DNA of 64,000 bases, taken from assembly GCA_951213105.1 (NCBI GenBank), contig OX578149.1, positions 5,159,818-5,223,817 of the forward strand, read 5' to 3'. The notes below the pieces were generated by a model. The model saw nothing but the letters and a program-made list of their open reading frames with translations, made no database searches and had not been told where the DNA came from. Source of the DNA: Amaurobius ferox. Lineage: Eukaryota > Arthropoda > Arachnida > Araneae > Amaurobiidae. The translations under genes and the position numbers were made by a program. Of the stretch, positions 21,126 to 32,991 are shown one piece after another; positions within the stretch are counted from its first letter, which is position 1, and each line of letters starts with the position of its first letter.

Positions 21126-22140
21126 CACGCCAGATATAACGTAAACAGGAATCATATTTTTTTTCTAATAAAACACTTGCGAATTTAAATAAATCCAAAT
21201 TTGAATATGAACAGTTTACCAGATGTGCCAAGATTGAAATTAGCATTCTCTCTACAGAAAAAATATTACTTATGAGCGATTATTCTTAAAAAATAAACTC
21301 ATGTGTACACATAAAAATTTTTTCTATATAAATTAAATTACATTTTTAATCACCATAACATAGCTAAGAAAATTTCCCTGCGATGGATTTAGTATCTCTT
21401 CCCGTCTAATAATAAATCAAAACGAACAAAGAGAGCAAGTAAATATAATAAAAATGTCCCTCAATTTCTGAATGTTAATTTCCAAATTACTTATGATTGC
21501 AAACAATGTAAGAAATGCATTTTGGCAATTAGAAAACAATAATTATATTTAGTATATAACTATTTATATCTACTACTTTATATAACTTACATTTTAAATA
21601 TATCTGTTTTGATCTGTTGATAACCAGAAGCTAGGAGTACATCGATATATGTTGATGTACTCCTAGCCAGAAGTAAAATACTTAGTAATATATAAATAAA
21701 CATTCATAATAACATAAAATTAAGTGAAGAATCTAAAAAAAATATAAATAAATATTGTACTTAGAATTCTACTAATCCTGTTACTAATAACTTCAAAATA
21801 TATTTACATTCGTTTCTATCCAGTTAAAAATGTAAGTCCTATATTAACTTTTAAATAGAATAAACCACTAGGATGTTACATTTTCAATTATAATCAAATG
21901 GCAAAACCAATAGATATATTAATAAAATTACGATTTGGATGAAGAAGTTTTCTGCCACTGTTATTCACATAAATACAAAAATGACTTCGATATACACCTT
22001 GGACAAATTATTACGGGAAACCTAGGAATTATTACCTGCGATATATACTGAGATCACTTATGCTATTGGGTACAAAATGCCGTTTATCTTTCACTTTTAA
22101 ACTTGACTAATTTGTAAATCCTTATTCCTTGATTTACGTA
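21126..22140. other. AT-rich spacer with a short fold-back
   Basis: No gene seen. It contains the 14-bp hairpin at 21630-21667, listed separately. Confidence 0.35.
21630..21667. repeat. 14-bp hairpin between short direct repeats
   Basis: Perfect arms GCTAGGAGTACATC (21630-21643) and GATGTACTCCTAGC (21654-21667) with a 10-nt spacer. The 7-mer CCAGAAG occurs at both edges (21624-21630 and 21667-21673). This could be a tiny fold-back insertion or a local repair product. Confidence 0.8.
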
Positions 22141-22730
22141 AGTTTATACATAAAATCAGCTGATAATACCAAATACAAACTGAGGGTCTTCAAACAATAA
22201 AGAATTTTAGTAGAGACAAATTTTAATTGTTGTATTTATACATTTTTAATACATATAATTTTTAATATATATTTGTCAGTTACTGCAACATATGCATTTA
22301 ATTTTTGACATTTTTAGAAACAAAACATTTTATGTGGAAATTCCCCAGTTCAATGTGAAACAATAATCTCCTTGCAACATTCTTGTGTCTCTAGTTTATA
22401 CATAAAATTACAGTTTATACATAAAATATACATAAAATTACAGTTTATACATAATACTAGTTTATACATAAAATATTCTAGTTTATACATAAAATCAGCT
22501 GATAATACCAAATACAAACTGAGGGTCTTCAAACAATAGAGAATTTTAGTACAGACAAATTTTAATTGTTGTATTTATACATTTTTAATATATATAATTT
22601 TTAATATATATTTGTCATTTACTGCAACATATGCATTTAATTTTTGACATTTTTAGAAACAAAACACTTTATGTGGAAATTCCCCAGTTCAATGTGAAAC
22701 AATAATCTCCTTGCAACATTCTTGTGTCTC
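22141..22730 (+). repeat. 251-bp direct duplication with nested 15-mer array
   Basis: 22141-22391 and 22480-22730 are near-identical, both 251 bp. Each starts AGTTTATACATAAAATCAGC and ends CTTGTGTCTC. Only a few substitutions are seen. The 88-bp spacer holds several further copies of AGTTTATACATAAAAT, so the word at the start of the duplicated unit has also multiplied on its own. Confidence 0.9.
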
Positions 22731-23398
22731 CACATTCACTATTAACAATGTATACATACACTATTAACACAGATTAATTATAACTCGTTCAAGCCAGCTG
22801 TAAAACGTAATATTTATTCCAGCAAGTTATTTTAATCCCAAAAGACGTATTTACTCAAGAGCTAAGCAGAATTTTCTGTTATTAAAATATTCATTAAGTA
22901 TCAGATGCAAAACTATTATATTTCAGAGACGTAAATTACTTTTACATATAAAATAAACTTTTGATGTATTCTCTATTTCGTGGAAATAAAATATTCTCGT
23001 TCACGGATAATGCTCATTTATTTCCACACTTTAACACTTCACCATATAATTCCTTTATTATTCTTTTCTATTACGGATCCAAATAATATCATGTTTTCCG
23101 AAAAAGAGACGTAAACGAGATTTCTAATCTTTTATCAGTTTCTTAAAATCATATTTAAAATGCCAGTGTTATAGACCAGAACTTTTTGAAACAATATTTA
23201 TCGTCTGATAGCGTCATGAATTTCGTGCATTTTCAGAATGATACATGTTAAATTTCAAAATTTGCAAAAATTATTCTATGTCACAAATCTTATCGAGAGA
23301 AAATTATCTCTATTTAGTATTTTCACTTTTCCCCATCTACAAGATTATGGCTCGGAACTATATTTATTATTTTAAACACATTTATAAGAGTTTAAAAA
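22731..23398. other. AT-rich spacer
   Basis: No gene or recognised repeat seen. Confidence 0.3.
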
Positions 23399-23690
23399 TC
23401 GGATGCGGGCAGTACATGACTTTCTCTACTGACTCAAATTCATTTTCTCTTTTTTGTGTCAATTATTTAATAATTCATTAAATTGAGTTGAATGACACAA
23501 AATAACACTCATCATTTTTTTATGTGGCACTTAATGGGCGATTTTAATTCAATTTTCGTTTTCATTGGTTAATTGAACGTATTTTCAAAGGCGACATAGA
23601 AAAAATTCGATAAAACTGAAATATCTCGAGAACGGCAAGTCGTAGTGTAATGGGGTTCATCTTATTCTATTCATCGTCAAAAGCAACGTA
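23399..23690 (+). repeat. RepC copy 3, truncated
   Basis: Starts TCGGATGCGGGCAGTACATG and contains AATATCTCGAGAACGGCAAG-like and TAATGGGGTTCATCTTATT blocks shared with copies at 37461 and 44330. It ends before the TG-rich part. Confidence 0.55.
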
Positions 23691-23699
23691 TAATATTAC

Positions 23700-23762
23700 T
23701 ATTACTTTAAATATATCACTAACAGAATTTTACTTTAAATATATCATTAACAGAATATTACC
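23700..23762 (+). repeat. short tandem duplication
   Basis: ACTTTAAATATATCACTAAC is followed by a second, nearly identical unit with one C to T change. It lies at the truncated edge of RepC copy 3. Confidence 0.7.
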
Positions 23763-24572
23763 AGTCAATAATAATAAAAGAGAATACATATGCATGCATG
23801 CTTGTCTTTTCGCTGCGTAGCGGAAATTTTAAGCGATCCACAGCAACGAAATTTGGTACAGTAATAAATCAGGTATGGCATAGAAACACGTCAGAGCGAT
23901 ATTTTAAAATTCGAATTCGCTTTTGAGTTATTTAATGCTAAAAAGCAATTTTAGGCTAATTTCACCCACATCGGTTTCTGAGCCATCAGAAAATTATCAT
24001 GGCAGATTTTCCATATTTCTTGACACAATTGGAAAGAACGAAAAGCTTGCTTTCCAACACATTTTGAATTCAATCCTTACTTAAATTCTTCACATTTAAA
24101 AGAAATACTTTTTGAAAAAAAAAATTGAAATAGACGCATTTGATTCATATTCATATCTATTTTCTCACATCGGATCCTTAAAGATACTAATTTTCGGTAT
24201 GAATAGGGAGTGATATCTTAGGATTCGAATCATATAAAAAAAATACTGAATGGTGTTATTGACTAAATTTTAATTAAATTTCCAGAGAAAGGTTTTCAAA
24301 TTTATCACAGAGTAATAGTCCTCTCCCCCTTTTCCATTCTTAAACAGGATTCCTTCACCTAGACGTGATGTATGCTAAAGGTGTCTTCCTACACATGGTT
24401 GAGGGTTCAACACAACGGTCGAGACAGCGATTATAACTGTAATATTAGTTGCCCTTTATTCAAAATGACTACATGTCTCTTAATTGAGCTTTAATCTTTG
24501 GAAAATTGAGATCTCTCAGGAACTTGAAGGTCCGGGCATTAGCATGGTGCCTTTAAAATCGTCTCCTCTTTT
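23763..24572. other. unassigned spacer
   Basis: No gene recognised. The block around 23810-24060 (ACAGCAACGAAATTTGGTAC) reads like other arthropod repeat remnants, but no second copy was found in the window. Confidence 0.3.
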
Positions 24573-25351
24573 ACTTTCACTACAATACATGTTAATGTAT
24601 ATAAGGAAAGTATTGGCGAAAATCGCAATTCAAGTTTCAGACGGATCTACACTTTTAGGGACCTCTAGAAAACGAAAAAAATTATTATGTGCGTGACTGC
24701 CGTGAGTGTGACTATCTGTGGAATAGATATATCCACTCTACCTCAAAAACGAATCTACCCCATTTCATGAAATTTTATAAGTAGATCACGTGTGGATGAT
24801 CCTGGTGCTGATTTGATTTGAGTACAATTCAGGATGAAAGAACCTACCTTCTTTTTTTGCGAAAAAATCGTATGCATCCACTCTAACTAAAGAGCTAATG
24901 GGCTCAATTTTACAAAATTGAGTAAATAAGTCCCTTATGGGTGACCCTAGTGCTGATTTGATTTCAGTACGATTCGGGAAAGAAGAACCAGCTTTTTTTG
25001 AGAAAGGATCCACAAAATTCATCAAAATCTAAAACACAAAAAAGTCTACGTACGCATTACTTAAATGCTTGTATTGTACGTGATTTTTGACGATGAAAAT
25101 AATAAGATCCACCCGATGACTCTAGGACTAGCCGTTCTTAAACAGTTTAGTTTTTTCGTATTTTTAAGACGCCGTCTTTGAAAATAAGTCCAGTGACCCG
25201 ATGAAAACAAAAATTAAATTGAAAATACAAATTCAGTGTCATTTCAAAAATAATGCGTGTTATTTTGCACCATTAAACTCGATTAAGGAAAGACTAAAGA
25301 AATAAAGAAAAGATGAAGGCTATATGGAAAACCATGGACTGCCCACATCAA
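24573..25351 (-). repeat. RepC copy 4, both ends present
   Basis: About 780 bp. The hairpin end ACTTTCAC..ATATAAGGAAAGT is at 24573-24611, followed by GCGAAAATCGCAATTCAAGT. Two copies of an ATCCACTCTA..CTAATGG block are inside. The far end GACTGCCCACATCA is at 25338-25351. It is non-coding; the small minus-strand frame at 24786-25025 is not conserved in other copies. Confidence 0.7.
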
Positions 25352-25446
25352 ATTTTTGCCTTGTATGTATTTTGATATTTTTTATCAAATAATCATGCTT
25401 TTTTTTTCAACAAAGTATACTTAATATAAACACCTTGATTTACCTG

Positions 25447-25474
25447 TCTGTTTATCTATCTATCTATCTATCTC
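25447..25474. repeat. (TCTA)n microsatellite
   Basis: About six TCTA units directly before the Mod20 block. Confidence 0.85.
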
Positions 25475-25477
25475 TGG

Positions 25478-25940
25478 GTAACGATTAGCGAAAATTTTGG
25501 CGACGAATTTGGCGCAGTAGCGTCAACTTGGAGACTTTTCTTTTAAATGTTGAGAAATTGACGAAAATGTCGCCAAATCGATAAAAATGAAGACCAATTG
25601 ATAAAAATGACGCCGAATCAATAAAATAAATTACGTTTTGAATGAGAATAGTATTGTAATGATGTTTCGATAGCGTTTGTCTGTTAGTTCAACTGTCCCA
25701 CATGCCGAAAATTTTGGCGAGTTTCTTAAAAGTCCCAAAATGGAACAAAATATCACAAAAATTAACGAAAATGTCACCAAATCGATGAAAATTATCGATG
25801 ATCGATGATTTTGGAAAGAGTATAAGAATCTACTATAAGAAAAATCCATTTCCCTGTTCGTCCGTCCGTGACGTTTGGCAAAGAATTGGGTGGGATGCCA
25901 CAATTGTCGCTCAATTGATAAAAAATGACACTAAATGAGA
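25478..25940 (-). repeat. Mod20 array, stand-alone
   Basis: Begins GTAACGATTAGCGAAAATTT, then GGCG-rich words, then 20-nt units such as AATCGATAAAAATGAAGACC and AATTGATAAAAATGACGCCG at 25552-25625. A unique insert GAGAATAGTATTGTAATGAT (25645) and a second, degenerate array follow to about 25935. The same order is found in reverse at 51480-51980. It has no RepC' end next to it; RepC copy 4 stops about 130 bp before. Confidence 0.65.
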
Positions 25941-26940
25941 GGTAATATTTTACAAATTTTGAATTCCGTCATATGACGGGCATACCTTTTAGTTTTTATA
26001 GTGTAGATTACTTCCAATATTGTTTTGAGCGAAATTTCACACTCTATGATAGTTAGATTTAAAAATATTGAAATGTGTAAATATTTATATCGCAAATTTA
26101 TTATGACAGGCATTGGAGTTATATTTTACGCTCAAGTTCCTTAACCTAATTTCCGTTCACTCGGACAAACCTCACTCGCCATTCTAAGATCAATAATTCA
26201 TTTATCGCGAGTTCTGAGCATTGTCCTTAAAAGGTAACAACTTTAAATAGCAAGTGTAAAATGATTCCCCACTGCATATAGGAACTCAGAAATGACAAAG
26301 CAAAATTCAAAAAAGCTTCTGACACGTGTTCTCTTTGTTGGTCACAAAATAGTCTTGTTCATGAGCGTTTCTAATTTATCCCAACACATGACACCGTGAA
26401 AGATTATTTAAATAACATTTCATTCGAATCTCGTTTACATCCAATAAACTTCTTTTGAGGAATCTTGTACATAATTCAGCCAGAAAATGAATGGAATTTT
26501 AATACCGTTGACACTTTCGGAAGTAAAATTTTACAACATAAAGATTATAAGTCCAGACAAGTTCGAGAACTAAAATAGTGGATACGTATCATGATTATGG
26601 ATCGTCTGCTCCCGATGCTTCAAATAATATTTCTCACATATTGAAAGCTTTATGTGGACGTACACAACTTTTTAGGCACACTGAAATGAGTTTCTTTTTC
26701 TATTATTATTTGTTATTTATTGTCATCAAATCTAGCTTTTGCACACACAAAATGTTTTATCAAATTCCGTTTTAACAAGCTTTTGTTTAACTTGATCGGG
26801 TGCTGTTTATTTGCTGTCAGTGGGATTAATCTTTGAGGTCCTAACTCATGAAGTTCCATTCATCAGGGTAACATCAAATAGGGTATGTCACTGTATTTTA
26901 TGATACATTTTAAGTCTTTTGATTTTAAATCTTATCGGAT
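25941..26940. other. AT-rich spacer
   Basis: No gene or recognised repeat seen. The 65-aa frame at 26578-26775 has no motif. Confidence 0.3.
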
Positions 26941-26942
26941 TA

Positions 26943-27225
26943 ACTCGCCCTGGGGCCCACCATAAGAATGTACTCGTATTTTAAGAATAACTGGAAAACT
27001 GCAGCGGCTAGAAAGTCCAAATTTAGTATGTCGTTGCCTTTTGTTGTATTATTTAATTTTGTAGATTTTGAATGTTACCGGGCTACTTCATCTTAAGCTC
27101 GCCGTAGGAATGGAGTCGATTTTGGGGAATAACTTGAGAACCGGAGCAGCTAGAAAGTCCACATCGAATGTGTTGTTATCTTTCATACATTTTAATTAAA
27201 TATATTTTAATAAATTATTTTTTTT
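26943..27225 (+). repeat. 142-bp tandem duplication, diverged
   Basis: Two copies with an offset of about 142 bp share GAATAACTGGAAAACTGCAG / GAATAACTTGAGAACCGGAG and GCTAGAAAGTCCA. Divergence suggests an old event or an internal repeat of an unrecognised element. Confidence 0.65.
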
Positions 27226-29221
27226 CTACTGTTAAGTTACATACGAATAATAGAAAAAGGGTACTTTAAACAAACTATGTTTTTTACTCTTACTTGTTTA
27301 ATTTAATTTTTAGTTAATTTTTAAATGACTCCAAAAACGTCAAAAGAAAAAAAGTTTTGTGAATGATTTATTTTAGCACATTAGCTATATTAGGCATTTT
27401 GTTACATATTTTTATAGTTATTCTTTCATTTCATTTACCTCACTTTTGGAAGTCATTTAGAAAACGAAGAGTCAGTTTATTTTTTCGATATGTACAAAAT
27501 TATAATCAGCACCAGGGTAATACGTAAGTCATCCGACTACAAAAAATCATGAAAACCTGACAGATACATTTTTAAACTAGAGTAGGTACATATATTGTAC
27601 AAATAAGTGAACACATATACACAGACGTGTAAACACTAAACAGGGATCATGTTAAATAGTTTAATCATGTTTTAGTATGCTTAAGAGTATCGCTTCATCG
27701 ATAACCCGCGAATAAGATTTCATTACAATACTATCCATACTGACAATAAATAGAACTACTGCTTATAAGAATATAACTCACAAAGCGTCCTTGAAGAAAG
27801 CAAGCCTATGTCAGTTCGGTGACGACAATTGCTCCGAGGGCATTAAAAGCCGTCTTCTTCAGTCCAGAAGTACAGTATATGCAACTGTTTTTTGGGTAGT
27901 TTGTTCGTAGAGGTTGTTAAGAGAATATACTATTCTTTTGGCTTCAAAAAGAGAAATGTAGCGCCTTAGAAACAATGAACAATGGGCATTACCTAACTGA
28001 CAATTGTCTACTTTATTGACGGAAATTTTAAGTTATTTACTACCGATACAGATATATTACTATATCTGGTGTTCGTAACAAGCAGTGAGATGTTTAGCAG
28101 GTGTTTTTCGACAGAAAGAACTACTAATGAAATAGAAAATACAGAATTGTACGAGCTTTGGTACATAACCACATGGCGCTGTATCTCAGCACAAAACTTA
28201 GTTTACTGCCTCCTTAACTGACTTCAGAAAATCGAAATAGCAGCAAAATATTATGTCAGAAAAAAAACCCTAGTTCTCAATGTATTGTTGCAGATATTGC
28301 TGCCTGTCTAGAATTGGATTGCATAGTATGCTAATTTTCATCTACAAAAATTGAACTTAAAATGATTGTAAAAAGGCAAACTGCGTCTTTGAGCGGAGAG
28401 AATTTGAGTTTTAAATCTCTGAAGAACAAACAGGTTTTTCAAAGATTTAAGGCGATGGTTTGAAAGTATGAAAATTATTAATTATTTTATTACATATTTT
28501 TTAAATTTTACTCCATGCGTCTTCGTTCCATGCTCAATATATTTCATTAAAGACCCATTTCTATATACACACAATATTAGTTGAATATCCGACTAACTCT
28601 TGAGTATGAGTAGCTATTTGAGAAGCCGGACAATATTCACTCTGTAAATCTTCAGGCACACACGCATATGCAAACATGCATGGTCAGACATTTTTTAACA
28701 CTGTAGATGTATTATATGAAAAATAATAAAATTTCTGAAAATTTTCAAACATAATATAAAATGTATCGAAAATTTTTGATAATTATTAAGTACTGTTAAT
28801 AACTAAGTTAAGCAGAGATTAATGGTACCTAGTCATTGAAGATAGCTGTAAAATGGGATAAGATAGTTAAGTGAGAAAAATGGATCAACAATAAGATAGT
28901 GCAATCAGGAAATATAATTAAAGCAAGAAATAAACTAAAGCACTTTAACCTACACAAAAGGAGGTATTAAATGTAAGATTATTTTCTCCATATATTACGG
29001 AAATGAAAATTCAGTGAAAAATGCTTTTGACAAGCTTTATTGAGTGGTATCATGCAATATTCTTGTTAATTTATCAACCTATGGGCGACTTAACTTATTT
29101 AAATAGGATTACTTATTTTGCGCAGAGCAGATTTATTTTAAAGAATCAAAGATTAAAATGCAATAACTTTTGATATATGTTAAAGTTTTCGAAATAAAAA
29201 TTAAGAATGTTAGGACTCCAT
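27226..29221. other. AT-rich spacer
   Basis: About 2 kb without a recognisable gene, RNA gene or family repeat. No reading frame of note. Confidence 0.35.
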
Positions 29222-29269
29222 TATATTTTAATTAACAAATAAGTCGACTCTTTTGTTAATTAAAATATA
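29222..29269. repeat. 48-bp near-perfect palindrome
   Basis: Centred on GTCGAC (29243-29248). Arms of 24 bp match as inverted copies except for two positions next to the centre. Each arm holds TTTGTTAATTAAAATAT or its complement. No second copy was found. Confidence 0.85.
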
Positions 29270-29984
29270 TTATATGAGACTTGAATATCTTCTTAGTATT
29301 TCTGGCACATTAAAATTGGCTTCGTTGCATGTATTTTAGAACTCAACTCACAATGCATTTTAATGCATTGTACTTGCAGTAAATTGTTTTATATCAAAAC
29401 TAGTTATATTAGAATTAATATTATCTGTTTCATACGTAAAATATTTTAACTATATATATATATATATAATCGTAATTATAAAAGGATAATGCATAATTTT
29501 ATATACATTTATCTATAAGATACCAGTATTCTCTACTATAGACTCTTTATTTATAGTCATATGCCGCAAATAATACCGAATAGGAAAACTGCAAACCATC
29601 AGCTTGAAAATCCCCATATTCGATATAAAGCGAATTACCCAATGTTGTCCGGGTCTTAAATGAGCACTAATAACACCACTCGATTTCCAAATAGCTTGTT
29701 TTTAACCAAAAGCGCTGCTATTTCCATGCGCAGCTATGCCAATTGTAATATGCGGTAGGTATGCTCAATATTCAAGTAGGTTGCTTGTTGGATTTTAAAA
29801 GACACTACCTCTAGCGCACAAAAGAAACTAAACCCTCTAGACTAAAATAGTTGCTGATCGTGGCTTCGCAGGCTTTACAAAATCGTCTGCTACAATAAAT
29901 CAATTTTAAATAGTGAATTGTCGGCCGAATTTCAATTTTAAAAATTCATATTTTTTAAAATAATTTGACTAAGCACATTGTCCC
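29270..29984. other. AT-rich spacer with short (TA)n
   Basis: No gene seen. Contains a (TA)n run of about nine units at 29451-29468. Confidence 0.35.
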
Positions 29985-30263
29985 AGGAGTTCAGCGACTC
30001 CTGCATGGTGCGGAATATTCCAGTATTCAAGTCACGGGAATTGCTCTCCAGAGTTGGATTCCCGGCTTTTTCTAAACTTTCCCTGTATTTACTCGAAGTA
30101 TGGGCACATTAAATTTGTGGGTGAAAGTCCTTTCCAGAGATTGGTGGTAGGGTAAGGAGGGCATGGTCCCGGCGGATGTCGCCCCCTCTGGATTCCGATC
30201 TAAATGAGTGACACTGTCCCGGCGGCTAAACAGTTACCTTACAGCTTTGCGTAGGTTTGATTC
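29985..30263 (+). mobile_element. SINE-S copy 4, degraded
   Basis: Shares with the other copies a B-box-like GAGTTGGATTCCCGG near 30052, TACTCGAAGTATGGGCACAT, the GGTAAGGAGGGCATGGTCCC block and ACAGTTACCTTACAG. The A-box region is degraded and the 3' end lacks the simple tail. It looks older than copy 1. Confidence 0.7.
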
Positions 30264-31308
30264 TGCATCAAAAGTTACCCCTGTGTTGTATTTCATAGCT
30301 AGCTAAATCTGTGATTTTTCACTAAGATAGGCAGACACACAAACATCTTCTTTCATTATGAACGATTTGCATTATTAAAACGCGAAATATAGAAAAAAAA
30401 ATAAGATATTTCTTGTGGAGATAAATGATCTTTCTTCGAACCGTGGTACCAGTATAGTGTTAGCGAGAGAAAGATAATTTGGTGTTTATGTTTAAAACAC
30501 AAATGCATCTAACTGATCAACTTGACTGGAAACATAAACTTTTGAATAATTTTTACGAAAAATTTCAAAATAATAACTTTTTTGCGAACAAAAGCTTTAA
30601 AGATTTTTTTTTATTTTGATACAGCTCGATATAAGTGGACCTAAACATTGTGGAATATGAATGCATGAGAAAGTCAAGTGGCGACTCACACTCTATTGAT
30701 ATCTGCGACGTCACGCAATGACTGAGCGCAAGTTTCTTCATTGGACGTGCGTTAGCTGAATTTTTCTTACAAATTAATCACGTTTTTCTTTGAATCAAGA
30801 ACATCTTATATATTGATAAGCATTTTAAAAGAAAAGCCCCTTCAAGAAATCCATTTATAGCACTTTTCTTTAGAAATAAATAAAGAAAATCTCCTTTGAA
30901 CAGCGTTTGTTTAAAAAATCATACCATTCTTCACTTCCTTGGGTCCCTTCGGCCCGTTTCGGGATGAAGTATTTAGGTCTCCAGATACCTTTCTATCGCT
31001 TTTCATACTATTCGGGACAATTTTCGCAGGACGTAGGCGGGTTGTGTATTTCGAGATGCATCTATCACCGCTGCGCGTATATTTGGAGAATTTATGGAAC
31101 GCAATCCAGTATTCCAACGAATATTTAAACGGAGATTCGTAGGCGTGTCATTTTTTAGATTTGTTTTCAACTATTTCCATCAGACGTTTACACATATTTT
31201 GAAGTGATGATTTTTTGTTAAAATAACAGTCAGGGTATATTATTTCGATTAAATATCTGAATGATTAAGTCATTTAGTAAATGCAAGCTTTCTGCACGGA
31301 TTATACGA
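30264..31308. other. unassigned spacer
   Basis: No gene recognised. 30940-31140 is less AT-rich and is open in three frames at once (30907-31128 and 30939-31142 plus, 30911-31117 minus), but none shows a known motif. Confidence 0.3.
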
Positions 31309-32409
31309 ATCTATATATAAAATGACTAGCAGTATACTCGTTCTTCGTACGGAATAAACATTATAATGGAACATAAAATTCACAATCATGTGCAAATTCC
31401 TATAGTATTATAAATGACATTCTTATTCAAAACATTCTATTAACTTATTTAAATAAATGCTTTCAAAAAGAAGTTCAAGAATAATCCGTTTTCGCTCTAC
31501 TAAATTATCTTCCCCGGCAGATCTGAAAAATAAAACACCCGTTTATAAACCCATTTACAAAAAATATGAAATTGAATCAATATATGTTGAAATGAAAGCG
31601 CTAAAATGGTATGGGAAGATATATCCGTGCTACCTATATTCTCGGAGATATACTTGTATCTTAGTAACATGTTACCCGTACTACAGTATATGAATTTAAA
31701 ACATATTTGCCAAAATAAAACGGATGACCATAGGCTGCATCACGAGGGGTGCTTCAGCACCCCTATTACAAATTACGCAAACACTCCTTTTTACTTAACA
31801 GCTGCCACTATTGCAATAATTTTCAATTTCTCTCTCTCTTTTTTTAAAGCCGTTATTTTGTTTATTTTTTCACAGATTTATAAATCTAAAATCAGCACCC
31901 CTAATTGCATAGCACCTCCCCCAATTGTGAAAGACCAGCGCCGCCTATGCGGATGACATACTAAATTGAAAATGTCAACAATCCTCCTAATCTTTAAACC
32001 TGAAGGCCGTAATGGATATAATCCAGTCAGAGTTACAATTTCAATAAAATTTATTTTATATACTTTTCTTTATCTAAATCGGAAAAGATTTAATAAAAAT
32101 CTTTTGTCGCATATAAACATTGGGATTTAATCTGTTACTAAGCAACCTGATACCATTTTATTCATTAATTTGTGGAAAAAATATCATCTGCATAATGCTA
32201 TCTATGTCTATGGGAGGTTTAACTCTGCTTTTTTTATGAATATCTAAGCAACCCCTGGTCCTATAATCATCTCGAACCATGGACTTAATTTTAAGTGGGC
32301 TCATTTCTAGTCTATCTACAAAATTTCATGAAATTCGATGTAGCCGTTCTCCTGTGATGATGAAACAAACAAACCGACAGATAGATTTGCAATTTTATTT
32401 ACAAAGATT
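31309..32409 (+). repeat. RepE copy 1
   Basis: Starts ATCTATATATAAAATGACTA then GCAGTATACTCG. It continues with GCAGATCTGAAAAATAAAAC and ends with a CAAACAAACCGACAGATAGA-type block and TTTATTTACAAAGAT. Ends of the kind ATCTATATA..TATATAGAT occur in non-autonomous arthropod elements, but I cannot assign the class. Compared with copy 2 it carries a 221-bp MITE and lacks the Mod20 array. Confidence 0.6.
31729..31949. mobile_element. 221-bp hAT-type MITE
   Basis: Flanked by a perfect 8-bp duplication CGGATGAC at 31721-31728 and 31950-31957. The ends are inverted: CATAGGCTGC at the left, GCCGCCTATG at the right. An 8-bp duplication and CATAGGC ends fit the hAT superfamily. The related RepE copy 2 has an uninterrupted site near 52115 (AAAATAAAACAGATTGTG). 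A small GGGGTGC..GCACCCC hairpin lies inside the left end (31746-31764). No coding capacity. Confidence 0.8.
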
Positions 32410-32991
32410 CTATCACTTATTTACATGTCCAAGAAAAATCATGGAAATCTTTGAAGTGTTGTGCCCCAAAAAGTTTAAATATACTTAAATCACATCTCAG
32501 ACATCCATGAGGGTATCTGGAATCTAGGGTAGGGAACCTGATTGTTAATCTCTCCTCAATGGTTTCTTCATTAGATAACAGATATGGGGAGTTGTTTCGT
32601 TCGTCCCCACTTGAGGAAGATTAATCAAATTGACTTCGGGAGTCCTTTTGTTGCTCCCACTCCAAATTATATTACGTGATAGCAAACTAAATTCCAAAAG
32701 TCAACAGACCCAAAATTTCTGTGAACATTCTAAAAGTTTTGTATTACTATTGATTACATTTGATTTTTTTTTTCTTTTTAGAAAAATTGGATATTCCTTA
32801 AGGATTTTTAATCCATCAATTATATCTATATTTTTATCAACAAAATGTTTGTGAAGATTTTGATATACCGTGAAACTGTCATGGTCCGATATTTAAAAAT
32901 ATTTTGTCACTAACAGTCAATCTGAAGCACCTTAAATGTTCATGAATTCGAAGCCAAAAATTCTCTTCTATCTTCAAATTTCATAAGATGC
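32410..32991. other. unassigned spacer
   Basis: No gene or recognised repeat seen. The 74-aa frame at 32630-32854 is low in complexity at its end and has no motif. Confidence 0.3.

Noticed and set aside
25478..25940. CRISPR-like array of 20-nt units
   Set aside because: The units are degenerate and directly adjacent, with no spacers. There are no cas genes and the DNA is animal-like.
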